In this document: one piece after another, positions 35,251 through 44,699 of the stretch
Position numbering within the stretch: the stretch's first letter is position 1
Layout: every line of letters starts with the position of its first letter
From: Monodelphis domestica
Taxonomy: Eukaryota; Chordata; Mammalia; Didelphimorphia; Didelphidae
Assembly (NCBI RefSeq): GCF_027887165.1
Contig: NC_077232.1
Span: 5,858,410 to 5,922,409, forward strand
DNA length: 64,000 nt
Reading direction: 5' to 3'
Translations under genes and position numbers: made by a program
Notes under the pieces: generated by a model
Database searches by the model: none
Seen by the model: the letters and a program-made list of their open reading frames with translations, nothing else
Told to the model about the DNA's origin: nothing

Positions 35251-38200
35251 GATGGGAGGGCTGGGGCAAGCCACGGGCCAGAGGAGCAGGGCATCTGGGG
35301 GAGACGGGCCGGCTGGGCCACCCACAGAAGGCCGGGAGACACCCAGAGATGAGGCGCGGGAGGCATTCCTCTGGCCGTGCCTAGTACAGTGTGTGCCCGG
35401 CACAGCCGGCCGGCAGTCCTCTACGACTGGCGGCCGGCAGAGCTAACAAAGGAGGCGTCCACTGAGGCAGTCCCAAGAGCTGGCAGACGGAGCCCTTCCT
35501 GGCCCCCCCCCCCAGCCCAGCCCTGGCCGTGGCCTTCCTCTGGCCTAGCCCAATCACTCTGGGCTCCGGTCCACGCGGTGGAGCCGAGCTCTCCAGCCCG
35601 CCCCTAATTCATGCCATTCACCAGCACCTCTCCCACACACCGGGCTTCCTCTCCATTCACTGCTCCTTCCCGGTCCTCGGCCGGCTCCCACTCCGCGATT
35701 CGCTCCCCCCTGGCTTGGCAGTGCCTTGGAGCCCTCCCGGCCCTGCCTCTGCCCCGGCCTTTCCTTGGGGGTGCTTCCACCCGGCTACCACATCCGGAGG
35801 TCTCACACACACCGGGCTTCCCACAGGACGCTCTGAATTCAGGCAGAAAAGGCCTGCTCTCCTCTCCACTCCCTCACCCGTCCCCCTGCTTCTTCCTTCT
35901 GGGCCTTAGTTTCCCCTCGGAAGTGGAGCCCCATCCAGCCCTTTATTCAAGGCTGGGAAGAAAGAGGAGTCCTTCTGGGGAGGGGGAGGAGGCAGGACCT
36001 CCCGGAAAGGCCAGCTCAGGTAGCAGCAGAAAGGAGGAGGAAGAGAAGAGAACCTCTACCCACTTTCTGCTGCCTGGCTGGGGGCCTGAGTCACACAAGG
36101 GTGGTAGCTGGAGGGGGTCAGATGGTCTGCACTGACTCTGGGTCTGTTTCTTCCATGTGAAATTGGGGAGGGCTCTGGTAACCCCTTCTGTCCTCCCCCC
36201 ACTCTTGGGGGCTGAAAGAGCCTTCCTCAGCCTCCTCTGGTCCCCAAGCAGCCTTCTCCCTGGAGGCTGGCCCCCTCCCCCACTGCTTCACTGGGGTCCT
36301 GCTGGCCCCGAGGCCCCTCTTAGGCTTTTCTCCTGTCCTTCACCTCCATGGCATACTGGGGCCTCCAGGCTCCCCCCAGACACACTGGGTGAGGTCAGGC
36401 TGAGGGCTGCAGGCCAGGGACTGTGGGGGCTGCTGGGCCAAGGCTCGTGTACACGTGTGTGCCTGCGTGTGCAGCCATGTGGGGTGGCCATGCGCTTGCG
36501 TGGGCTGTGTGTGTGTGTATGTGTGCTCGGGCCCTCCGTTCCCAGGGCCCAGGGATCTGGATGGAATTAGGGGCCTGGCCGGGTGGGGGCCAGGGTGGGG
36601 GTGCTCCAGCAGGAAACCTGAGCTGGCTCATTAGCTCCTCACGTGCTCAGCTGGATTTATAAACACAGAGGAGACGGGATGTAAACAATCGGCAGCGGCA
36701 GCCAGAGGCAGGCTGGGGGAGGGGAGGGGGGCTCCTGGACCACAGCACCCCCAAAGACAGCCGGAGCCCAGAGCCGGCCTCCTCTCCCCAGGGGCGGCCC
36801 GCTTCCTGGGGCACACAGGTGTCCGCTGCCCCTCCCACCGTCCCCTCCCAGCCTTGGAGATGGAGACCAGGCTGGGGGCAGGTGGGGGAGGGCCCAGCCG
36901 CCCCCTCCTGCTCTCCCTGCTTTCTCCATCCTTCATCCCTCAGCTCCCCCCCCCCCCCCAGCGGTGACACAGTTACCTCAGAACTGAAATATTCCTGGAA
37001 ACACCGGCCTCGTCTGGTTAATCTCAGGAGTGTTTCTGCCCAGATGAGGAGGTTCTGCTTTAGTCAAAGGCATCTCCCTGGTGTGGGGGACCCGGGCCCG
37101 GGCGAAGGGCTAGAGCCGGGCTGCCCACAGCACCCCGGGGCCCCATTCCCACCTCCAGCCGAAGCCTGGCCCGGAGAACTCCCAGCATCCTCCAGGGCCA
37201 GGCTCCAAGATCCTGGGGAGCAGCACCATCCCTGCCTTGAACGTGGGGGACCCTCCATCAGGAGTACAGCCTGACGGGGCCAAGTCACTCCTTTAGGACA
37301 GCAAGTGTGGGCCCGATGGCACCCAAGGGGGGTGTCGAGGCAAGAGGGGAGTACCTGGGGGAGGGGGGGAAGGACTGTTTTTTAACTTCCAAACAAGGAA
37401 ATGCTGGGAAGGGGCCCTCGAGGGCATCCCTTTACAAATAAGGAAACTGAGGACTTCCCCGAGCCCACAAAGCTGGTCCGGGCAGAGCCAGAATTCCAGG
37501 CCCAACTTCTTGTTGCCAAGCCCAGTGCTTTTTCCACTCTCTTGGGCTGTTTCCTAACCTGAGGAGACCTCGGAGGCCCATTTGGGCAGGTCGGAATGTC
37601 TCTGGGGATCCCAAGTGAAGGGCTGGCCCAGCGGCCCCAGAGACAGAAGGGGCTGGGTGGCAGCTTTAAGAGGACGGAGCAGCCACAGGGGCAAAGGGGA
37701 AGGCGGTGGGCTTGAGTCACCACCCCAGAGGCCCCAACGCCCCCCAGTGACAGCCGAGATAGGGTTCCTCCTCCGGGGATGGAGGCTGGGAGGAGAGGCC
37801 CAAGCCTGCCCCCCAGTGACAGCCGAGATAGGGTTCCTCCTCCGGGGATGGAGGCTGGGAGGAGAGGCCCAAGCCGCCCAGCTCATCACAGGGCAAAGCT
37901 GGGTATGGGCTGGCATTCCCAACAGGCAGGGGAGGCAAGCCGGGCACGGACTTCTCGAAAGGGAGGCAGCTGAAGCCGAGAGAGGAGAAGGTACTTGGCC
38001 AAGGTCTCCTCGTCTGAAGGCGCAGGTCCCCCAGCAAGCCCGCCCAGCATCCCGAGCCTCTGAGGCAGCTTGTGCAAAGCTGACCCTGGCCCAGGCCCAG
38101 CACAAGCCCCGCCAGACCACGGACTCGGAGCCACTTTCGAACCCTTCAAGGGAGCCCCGCCGGACCCTCTCTGGACCGTGACCCAACGGCCAGCTTTCAT

Positions 38201-40681
38201 GCCACTCCCACCCCCGAGCCAAGCAGCCCCGATCTGCCCCGCACGCACGAGGCCGCCCCATCTTGGGCTTCTCGCGTGACTCGGCCCAGCTCACACAGGC
38301 TCGTCAGTCCCGGAGCCGCGCGTGCGGTTCAACGGCCTTTGGGCTCCCGCCTGGCTCTGGGCCCCTGATGGGCGGCTGGGTGGGTCCTGGGTTCAAGGCC
38401 ACCGAGCCGAGGTGGCACGCTTCTGGCACGCGTGCCGGCGTGGAGCCACCAAACAGGCCAGGCCCAAGGCAGGAGTGGAATCACCTCCGGCCACATCCCG
38501 CCTCAGCCCCCTCCCTGCCCTCCCCACGGGAGGGACCCCAGCAGGCGCGCACGCACGCCCACGGCCTGTCCCTCCCGGCTCCCCTCCCAGCCAGGGGCGG
38601 GCAGGGACACGGAGGGCCCCGGCGGCCCCTCAGGCCCCTCTGTGGTCTCTCGCCTCCAGGGGACTCGTGGGGGATGCTGGCTTGTCTGTGCACTGTGCTG
38701 TGGCACCTCCCTGCCGTTCCGGCCCTGAACCGCACGGGGGACCCGGGGCCCGGCCCCTCCATCCAGAAGACCTACGACCTCACCCGCTACCTGGAGCACC
38801 AGCTGCGCAGCCTGGCGGGCACCTACGTGAGTAGGGGGGCTCCGGGCCGGGGCGCCCCTCCCTCCCGCTCCCCTGGGCTCCCCCTCCCTTCCCCGTTCCC
38901 GGCCCCAGGACTAGGCATGTGGGCAGGACTCGCACCCGCCTTGGCCCACTGCCCCACTGGCTGCCGGCCCAGCAGCCCGCCCCCTCCCCCTGGGGGCTGG
39001 GGAAGTCTCCTCTGTTTACACCGTGTTGTGGTGTCTCTGGCACGGGTGGGGCCCGGCTGGGGGCGGCCCCCACTCGCACGCCTGTGTCCCGGCTCGCCCC
39101 GGCCTCGCACGCTGGGCCCCTGCAGCCTCGGCCTCCCCTCTGTCTGACCTCCCCCTCCCTCCCGGCTGGGCGCTCTTGGGGCGTCCAGGAGGGGAAGGTG
39201 GCCCGTCCCCGGCCTCCCCCGCACCCCAAGGCTGCTCGGAGCCAGGGCAGGGAAGGGGAGGGCGGAGGGCGGAGGGGAGCTGGCTGGGCCCCAGGATACA
39301 CCGAGGAAATTAGTTTGTCTCTGAGCTTGTCAGCGTGTGAACCTCCCCCTGGGCCCTGGCCTGTCCCGAGCCTCGCCCCCTCCTCGGCGCTTCGCCACCC
39401 CCTTCCCGGGCCCCTGGAGGCCCGGCCCCTCCCCCTCCCCAGCCCTCCTGGGGGGTGGAAGGTGCCCCCCCTCGGTCCTCCGGCTTCCCCCCTCTGAAAC
39501 CCTCGCTGGGCTCTCTGCCGCCCCTCCAGCTACCGGCCCGTCTCTGGCTGCCAAACTTCTCCGAGGACTGGTCTGTGCCCGCCTCGGCTTCCTCTGCGGC
39601 CCCTCCTTAACCCCTGCCAGCCGGCCCTTCTCTCAGCTGGCCCCCCCCACTCTCCCGCACCCCCCTGGCTCTCCTCCCCCCACTCTCCTGCGCCCCCCCA
39701 CTCTCCGATGCCTCCCCTGGCTCTCCCACCCCCCCACTCTCCGCTCTCCCCCCCCCCCGCTCACCCATGCCCCCCCAGCTCTCCCGCCCCTCCCCCCGCT
39801 CTCCTGCGCCCCCCCCACTCTCTGGTGCCTCCCCCAGCTCTCCCGCCCCCCCTCCTGTGCCCCCCCCCCGCTCTCCCGTGCCCCCCCAGCTCTCCCGCCC
39901 CCCCCCGCTCTCCGCCTCTTCCTTCCCGCTCTCCTGTGCCCCCCTGGCTCTCCCACCCCCCCTACTCTCTGCTCCCCCACCCCGCTCTCCCGTGCCCCCC
40001 CCAGCTCTCCTGCCCCCACCCCCCCTTCCCACTCTTCCGTGCCCCCCCCAGCTCTCGCGCCCCCCCCCGCTCTCTGCCCCTTCCTTCCCGCTCTCTGCCC
40101 CCCTTCCCGCTCTCTGCCCCCCCCCCCGCTCTCCTGCCCCCCACCCCCCCGCCCTCTGAGCCGCCCGGCCTCTCCCCCCACAGCTGAACTACCTGGGCCC
40201 CCCCTTCAACGAGCCGGACTTCAACCCGCCCAGGCTGAGCGCCGAGGCCCTGCCCAGCGCCACCGTGAACTTTGACGTGTGGCGAAGCCTCAACGACCGC
40301 CTGCGGCTGGCCCAGAACTACCAGGCCTACAGCCACCTGCTCTGCTACCTGCAGGGCCTGGACCGCCACGCCGCCACGGCCGAGCTGCGCCGCAGCCTGG
40401 CCCACTTCTGCACCAGCCTGCAGGGCCTGCTGGGCAGCATCGCCGGCGTCATGGCCGCCCTGGGCTACCCGCTGCCCCCCCAGGGGGCCGAGCCTGCCTG
40501 GGCCCCCGGCCCCCCCCACAGCGACTTCCTCCAGAAGATGGACGACTTCTGGCTGCTGAAGGAGCTGCAGACCTGGCTGTGGCGCTCAGCCAAGGACTTC
40601 AACCGGCTGAAGAAGAAGATGCAGCCCAGAGCGGCCGCGGCGGTCACTTTGCGCCTGGAGGCCCCCGCTGCTGACCTCTGA
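33587..40681 (+). CDS. CLCF1: Cardiotrophin-like cytokine factor 1
   Basis: Three coding exons: 33587-33602 (MDLRA plus 1 nt), 38660-38826 and 40184-40681; 226 aa in total against 225 in human. Junctions are GT-AG with matching phase 1 and phase 0. Residues 1-27 form a signal peptide (GMLACLCTVLWHLPAVPA), followed by the N-glycosylation site NRT. The four-helix IL-6-family body follows, with QKTYDLTRYLEHQL, helix C around FCTSLQGLLGSIAGVM and helix D ending FWLLKELQTWLWRSAKDF. The FLQK string at residues 176-179 fits the FxxK motif that CNTF-family ligands use to contact LIFR. CLCF1 is secreted with CRLF1 or soluble CNTFR and signals through CNTFR, gp130 and LIFR to STAT3. Intron 1 is 5.06 kb. 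A second in-frame first exon lies at 34375. The last third of helix C to the C-terminus is Ala- and Pro-rich, as GC pressure would predict. Confidence 0.96.
34375..34402 (+). CDS. CLCF1: Candidate alternative first exon of CLCF1
   Basis: ATG at 34375 opens MLPVAGEPA and stops after 28 nt at a GTAAGAG donor (34403). It leaves phase 1, exactly as the 33587 first exon does, so splicing to 38660 gives MLPVAGEPAGDSWGMLACL... and keeps the whole signal peptide and cytokine. It sits in the same CpG island. Use of this exon is inferred; no transcript evidence can be seen. Confidence 0.5.
37395..37550 (+). repeat. MIR-like SINE remnant
   Basis: Has ctttacaaataaggaaactg, gagccagaattccaggccc and agtgctttttccactct in the right order. 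Confidence 0.6.
37741..37876. repeat. 69-bp tandem duplication
   Basis: Two copies, identical over 66 bp, beginning CCCCCAGTGACAGCCGAG at 37741 and 37810. It lies in CLCF1 intron 1. Confidence 0.97.
38827..40183 (+). other. CLCF1 intron 2
   Basis: The first 0.75 kb is unique GC-rich DNA; the last 0.55 kb is the C-rich minisatellite listed next. No repeat family or extra exon recognised. Confidence 0.7.
39635..40165. repeat. C-rich minisatellite before CLCF1 exon 3
   Basis: Units of about 30-60 bp made of C-runs (up to 11) joined by CTCTCC, CCCAGCTCTC and CTCTGC. The G-rich complement has many GGGG runs. It merges into the polypyrimidine tract of the real acceptor at 40183. Confidence 0.95.
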
Positions 40682-41120
40682 CCTCTCTTCTGCCCCTGCC
40701 TTGCAATAAGCTTCCCAGCCTCCTGGGGGGCCCGGGGGCTTCCGAGCCCCCCCCACAGCCTTCTGGGGAGCGGACGGCCCCGGGCTCCGGCCTCCGGAGC
40801 ATCGGTCACTTCTGGGGCGCCCACAGCAAAAGTGCCTTCCGGGGCAGCCGCCCCCCGTCCCTTTGCCTTAAGCCAGCCCACACTCCCCCCTGGGGCAGGG
40901 CCGGGAGGTGGGCGCCGGGGACCCCTCCCCGCAGACGTGCCCATGACTTGGCCTCACACTTCTCCTTCGCGTCCTGCTGGCTCCCCCGCCCGGCCCAGCG
41001 GGGCGGCCACAGTCACAGAGTTTCCTAAAAGTTTACATTGTTGAGGACGGTAGCATTCGGGGGCGAGGAGAGGGCAGCACCCCTCGGCCCCCCACTCACA
41101 ACTCTCAGTTTGTTTGTATT

Positions 41121-41165
41121 AATATTTATTTATTTGGAGATGTTATTTATTAGATGGTATTTATT
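41121..41165 (+). promoter_or_regulatory. CLCF1: AU-rich elements in CLCF1 3' UTR
   Basis: Four ATTTA-type words occur within 45 nt: overlapping ATATTTATTTATTT, then TTATTTATT and GTATTTATTG. They sit just ahead of the poly(A) signal in an otherwise GC-rich UTR. Class II AU-rich elements of this form speed the decay of cytokine mRNAs (established for the class, inferred here). Confidence 0.75.
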
Positions 41166-41191
41166 GCAGAATTTCTATTCTTGTATTAACA

Positions 41192-41197
41192 AATAAA
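41192..41197 (+). terminator. CLCF1: CLCF1 poly(A) signal
   Basis: AATAAA 511 nt after the stop, immediately following the AU-rich block. It is the first canonical signal downstream. Confidence 0.8.
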
Positions 41198-41639
41198 ATG
41201 CTTTCCCCAGAGCCCTCCTCTGCCCCCGCCTGGCCTCATCCCCCGTCGGGCCTCCTTCCTGGCTCCTGGTCCTCCAGGACTGGGGGGGCCGTCCGTGACT
41301 CGGGGAACGGGGGAGGGGGGAGAAGAGACGCTGCGGCACTTGCAAAGTGGGGGGGGAGCGTGGCCCGAAGGCCCCTGTGCCACGGCATGGGGAAGGCAGG
41401 AGCTTCCAAGGATAAGAGAGACAGACGGGGCCCCATTCCGGGCTGTGCGCAACCTGAGAGGGCTTCAGAGAAGGGGTGGCCAGGAGGGAGGGAGAACAGC
41501 ATTTGCTACCTGCAACCTCTAGAGAGTCTCTTCATCTTCCAGTGCCTCAGTTTCCTCCTCTGGGAGCCAAGGGAGCTGGACTAGATAGTGGCCGATGGTC
41601 CGCCCAGCCCCGGCGCTAAGATCCTCCAGAGTGGGGTCA

Positions 41640-42480
41640 CGGCAGGCTGGGGAGGGTTTGAGTTCCACACCGAGGAGTCTGCATTTTCTGCAGGAGGGAG
41701 CCCCAGCGGGTTTGGAAGGGCAGGAGTGGAGGCCCGGATCGAGGCCCCGGGAGGATCATTTTGGCAGTTGCATGAAGAACGGCTGGAGATGTCTGTGGAG
41801 AAGGGAAGACACCAGGCGGGCAATGGGGGGGCCCATCGCGCAGAATGGTAGCCCCGGAAACCACTCCCAGGAGTATTTGGGGGGAAGGACTGGGGAAGCC
41901 TGGAAAAGAGGGGGAAGGGAGGAGGCCAGGATGGCCCCATGGACAGGCGTGAGAGGGGGAGGGAAGGCGCAGGCTGGTGGGGGCGATGGGGCCGCTTGGG
42001 CCATGGTGGGATGGAGGGAGTCCAAGGGAAGGTCCCCGAGGCAGGAGGAGACCTGCTGCTCCAAGAGAAGCCAAGCAAGTGGAGAGACGAGACTTGGAAG
42101 TATCTGTACAGACACTAGCTGAGGATACGTCAGGGACGGGGACCACCAAAGATCAACAAAGAATGTGGAAGTGGAAGGGAGAGACAGGACTTTGGGGAAC
42201 ACCCATCTACAGGGGTTGGGAGGAGGAGGAGGAGGAGGAGGAGGAGGAAGAGCTAGCAGGAGAAAAACTAGGCAGTGGAGGACTTGCTGGAGGAGGCGCG
42301 GGCCGGACACTTTGGGACATGGAGGAAAATGAGCAGTGCAGAAAGATGGCTGGCGTTGGCAAGCAGGAAGGAGAGAATGGCATCCTGAATGCAGCTGTTT
42401 GAGGAGAAAAGAGCCGGCCAGGGTGTAGACGAAGGGGGCCACTTCCAGAGGAGAAACTGGCTGGCGGTCACACTCTTACC
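41640..42480. repeat. Unclassified old interspersed repeat
   Basis: The word gaggatcattttggcagttg with ctggagatgtctgtggag resembles a dispersed element also seen near 13.8 and 59.2 kb. Heavily GC-shifted. A GGA run lies at 42220-42248. Confidence 0.4.
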
Positions 42481-42737
42481 ACCTAGTGCCTCCGATCCGC
42501 TTCTGCAGGACTTGGGACCTGCACCACTCGCGCCCTCTAGGGCCTGGGGGCAAGAGGCATGGGGTGGCAGCCCTGGCAAAGAGCTTTAGTGCCTAGTCAA
42601 GGCCTCCCTGGGCCTCCCTTCTCTCCCCTCCCTCTCTCACACGTGCATGGAGCAGTCACCTGACACCCCCCTTCTTCTAGCACAGGACATTTCCCCCAGG
42701 TAACTGCCCCTAACCGTGCTTGCGGCAGGAGGTGCTG

Positions 42738-42830
42738 CCCTTTTTACATATGGGGAAGCTGAGCTGTGACTGGCCCAAGGTCATACAGCCAGTGCCTGGG
42801 CAGGACTGGAAAGCAGGGTCCTCGGGCACA
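42738..42830 (+). repeat. MIR-like SINE remnant
   Basis: Has tttttacatatggggaagct then caaggtcatacagccagtg. Confidence 0.55.
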
Positions 42831-43009
42831 GGGGCGGCACTGATGCTGCTGAAGACCCAGGCCCTGGGCTCCTGACCCCCCTCACACCGCCCCAGCTACC
42901 TTTACACTCAGGTTTCCGTCCCTAACTGGGCTTTCCTGGAGGGCATCCTGTGGGCTCCTCTGCAGCCCCTGCCCGCCACCTGCTCTCCTCTCTAGGCTTT
43001 CCTGACATG

Positions 43010-43700
43010 GGGCTCTCCTGCTCCCCCCCCCCAGGCTCTCTCCTGCGCCCTCTCCTCTTTCCCTACACTATAGCCCATGGTGAGCTCGTCGTCGTCGCCC
43101 ATGGACTCAACGACCATCCCCCTGCAGATGGTCCCCAGATCTCGGTGCATCCGGCTCTCCTCTCCGGGGTCCTGGACTCCCCAAGCTGGACGTCCCGCGC
43201 GTGTCGTGAACGTGCTCAAACACAACTCGCTCTCTTCTCCCCGGGCCCTTCTCTCTCCAGGCCGCCTCTTCTTGCCACTCCTCCAGCCCTGGCAGCTCCA
43301 TGTTCTCCGCTCCGCTCCTTCGCATCCCCGCCGCTCTTCTGCCTCACTTTGCCCTTCTCCCTTCCCAGCATCTTCCCGCCATCCACGGAGCTGAGCCGCC
43401 CCCTGGGCCGGGGCCTCCTCCTCTCCCTCCTGGACTCTGCCAGAGTCTTTCCAGGGGTCTCTGGATCAAGCTGCTTCCCTCTGGCTGCCCAAGCGGGCTC
43501 CAACAGAACAGCCCTTCCCAGCGTGCCTCGGGCCTCACCGTCCAACCTTCTCACTCCGAGGGCCCCTCCGCTGGCACTGGCGCCCGTATGCTCCTGCTAG
43601 ATGCCTCTCCCTTGGTTTTCCTGAGGCGACTCTTTCCTGGTTCTTTCGCCTGCCCCTCCGCTCCAGGTGGCCTTCGAAGCTCTGCCGTGGCCCTTCCTGA
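43010..43700 (+). repeat. L2/CR1-clade LINE remnant, GC-shifted
   Basis: Follows the L2 ORF2 C-terminal order: caggctctctcctgcgccc, catggactcaacgaccatc, ctgcagatggtccccagatc, then a degenerate copy of the ctggatgtcccgtag block. Substitutions run from A/T to G/C and new CpGs are frequent (gtcgtcgtcg). Confidence 0.65.
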
Positions 43701-43794
43701 TGACCCAGCATCTCCCATGCACACGCCCTGAGTCACTCTCTTGATAGACAGTGCCGCATCTCCAGCTCTTTATTGGATATGAGGTGGTGACAGA

Positions 43795-43905
43795 AAACAA
43801 TGAATTGAGTTCAAATCTTACCTGTCACCTACTAACTAGCTAGGTGATCTGAGATAATAAGTCAACTACGTTCTTTGAGACTTGATTTCCTCATCTGTAC
43901 AATGA
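43795..43905 (+). repeat. MIR-like SINE remnant
   Basis: gagttcaaatcttacctgtc, then gatttcctcatctgtacaat. Confidence 0.6.
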
Positions 43906-43907
43906 GA

Positions 43908-44070
43908 TGGTTAGGGAGCTCCGTAGATAGAGAGCCAGGCCTAGAAATGGGTGGTCCTGGGTACAAATCTGGCCGCAGACACTTCCTAGCTGTGTGACCC
44001 TGGGCAAGTCACTTACCCCCAAGGCCTAGCCTTTATCTCTCTTCTGCCTTAGAAGGTAAAGTTTGTTTAA
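43908..44070 (+). repeat. tRNA-derived SINE, type A
   Basis: Its 3' end runs directly into the GGA tract, which may have grown from the SINE tail. Confidence 0.88.
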
Positions 44071-44315
44071 AAGAACAAGGAGGAGGAAGAGGAAGGGGGA
44101 AGAGGAGGAGGAGGGGGGAGGAGGAGGAAGAGGAAGAGAAGAGGAAGGGGGAAGAGGAGGAGGACGAGGAGGAGGAGGAGGAAGAGGAAGGGGGAAGAGG
44201 AGGAGGAGGGGGGGAGGAGGAGGAAGAGGAAGAGAAAAGGAAGAGGAGGAGGAGGAGGAAGAGGAAGGGGGAAGAGGAGGAGGAGGAGGAAGAAGAGGAG
44301 GAGAAAAAGGAGGCT
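44071..44315. repeat. (GGA)n polypurine tract
   Basis: About 245 nt of almost pure purine with recurrent gaggaagaggaagggggaag units. Confidence 0.95.
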
Positions 44316-44514
44316 CTTAGAGAGAGGTACAGTGACCTGCTCAAGGTCCAGTGGCTTCTCCCTCCCAAACCAGGAGGGAGGACAGGGTGGTGGGGGGCAG
44401 TTCTTCTCTCATGAATGCTGATTTGATTCCTGGTCTACTTTCTAGTGTTTTCACCTTCAGTGCCTGGGAAGCCCTAGAGAGCCCAAGGAGATGCCGCAGT
44501 GCATCTTGAAGAGG

Positions 44515-44690
44515 CAGATAGTAGTGCAGAGAGATCTGGAAGATCTGTCCATCTCCCCAAGTTCAAATCTGCCCTCAGACACTTACTGACTATATGACCC
44601 TGGGCAAGTCACTTCACTCTGTTTGCCTCTGTTTCCCTCATCTGGAAAATGAGCTGGAGAGGGCAATGGCAAAGCAGCCCAGGCTCTTTG
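44515..44690 (+). repeat. tRNA-derived SINE, type B
   Basis: Ends with tctggaaaatgagctggaga and gggcaatggcaaagcagccc, the type B tail. Confidence 0.85.
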
Positions 44691-44699
44691 GAGAGCTCT

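Larger units (their letters stand above)
34403..38659 (+). other. CLCF1 intron 1
   Basis: Mostly unique GC-rich DNA. Two forkhead-type words (TTATAAACA at 36657, GTAAACAA at 36681) and a STAT-type TTCCTGGAA (36992) lie in an island that looks conserved. A MIR-like remnant lies at 37395-37550 and a 69-bp tandem duplication at 37741. Confidence 0.55.
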
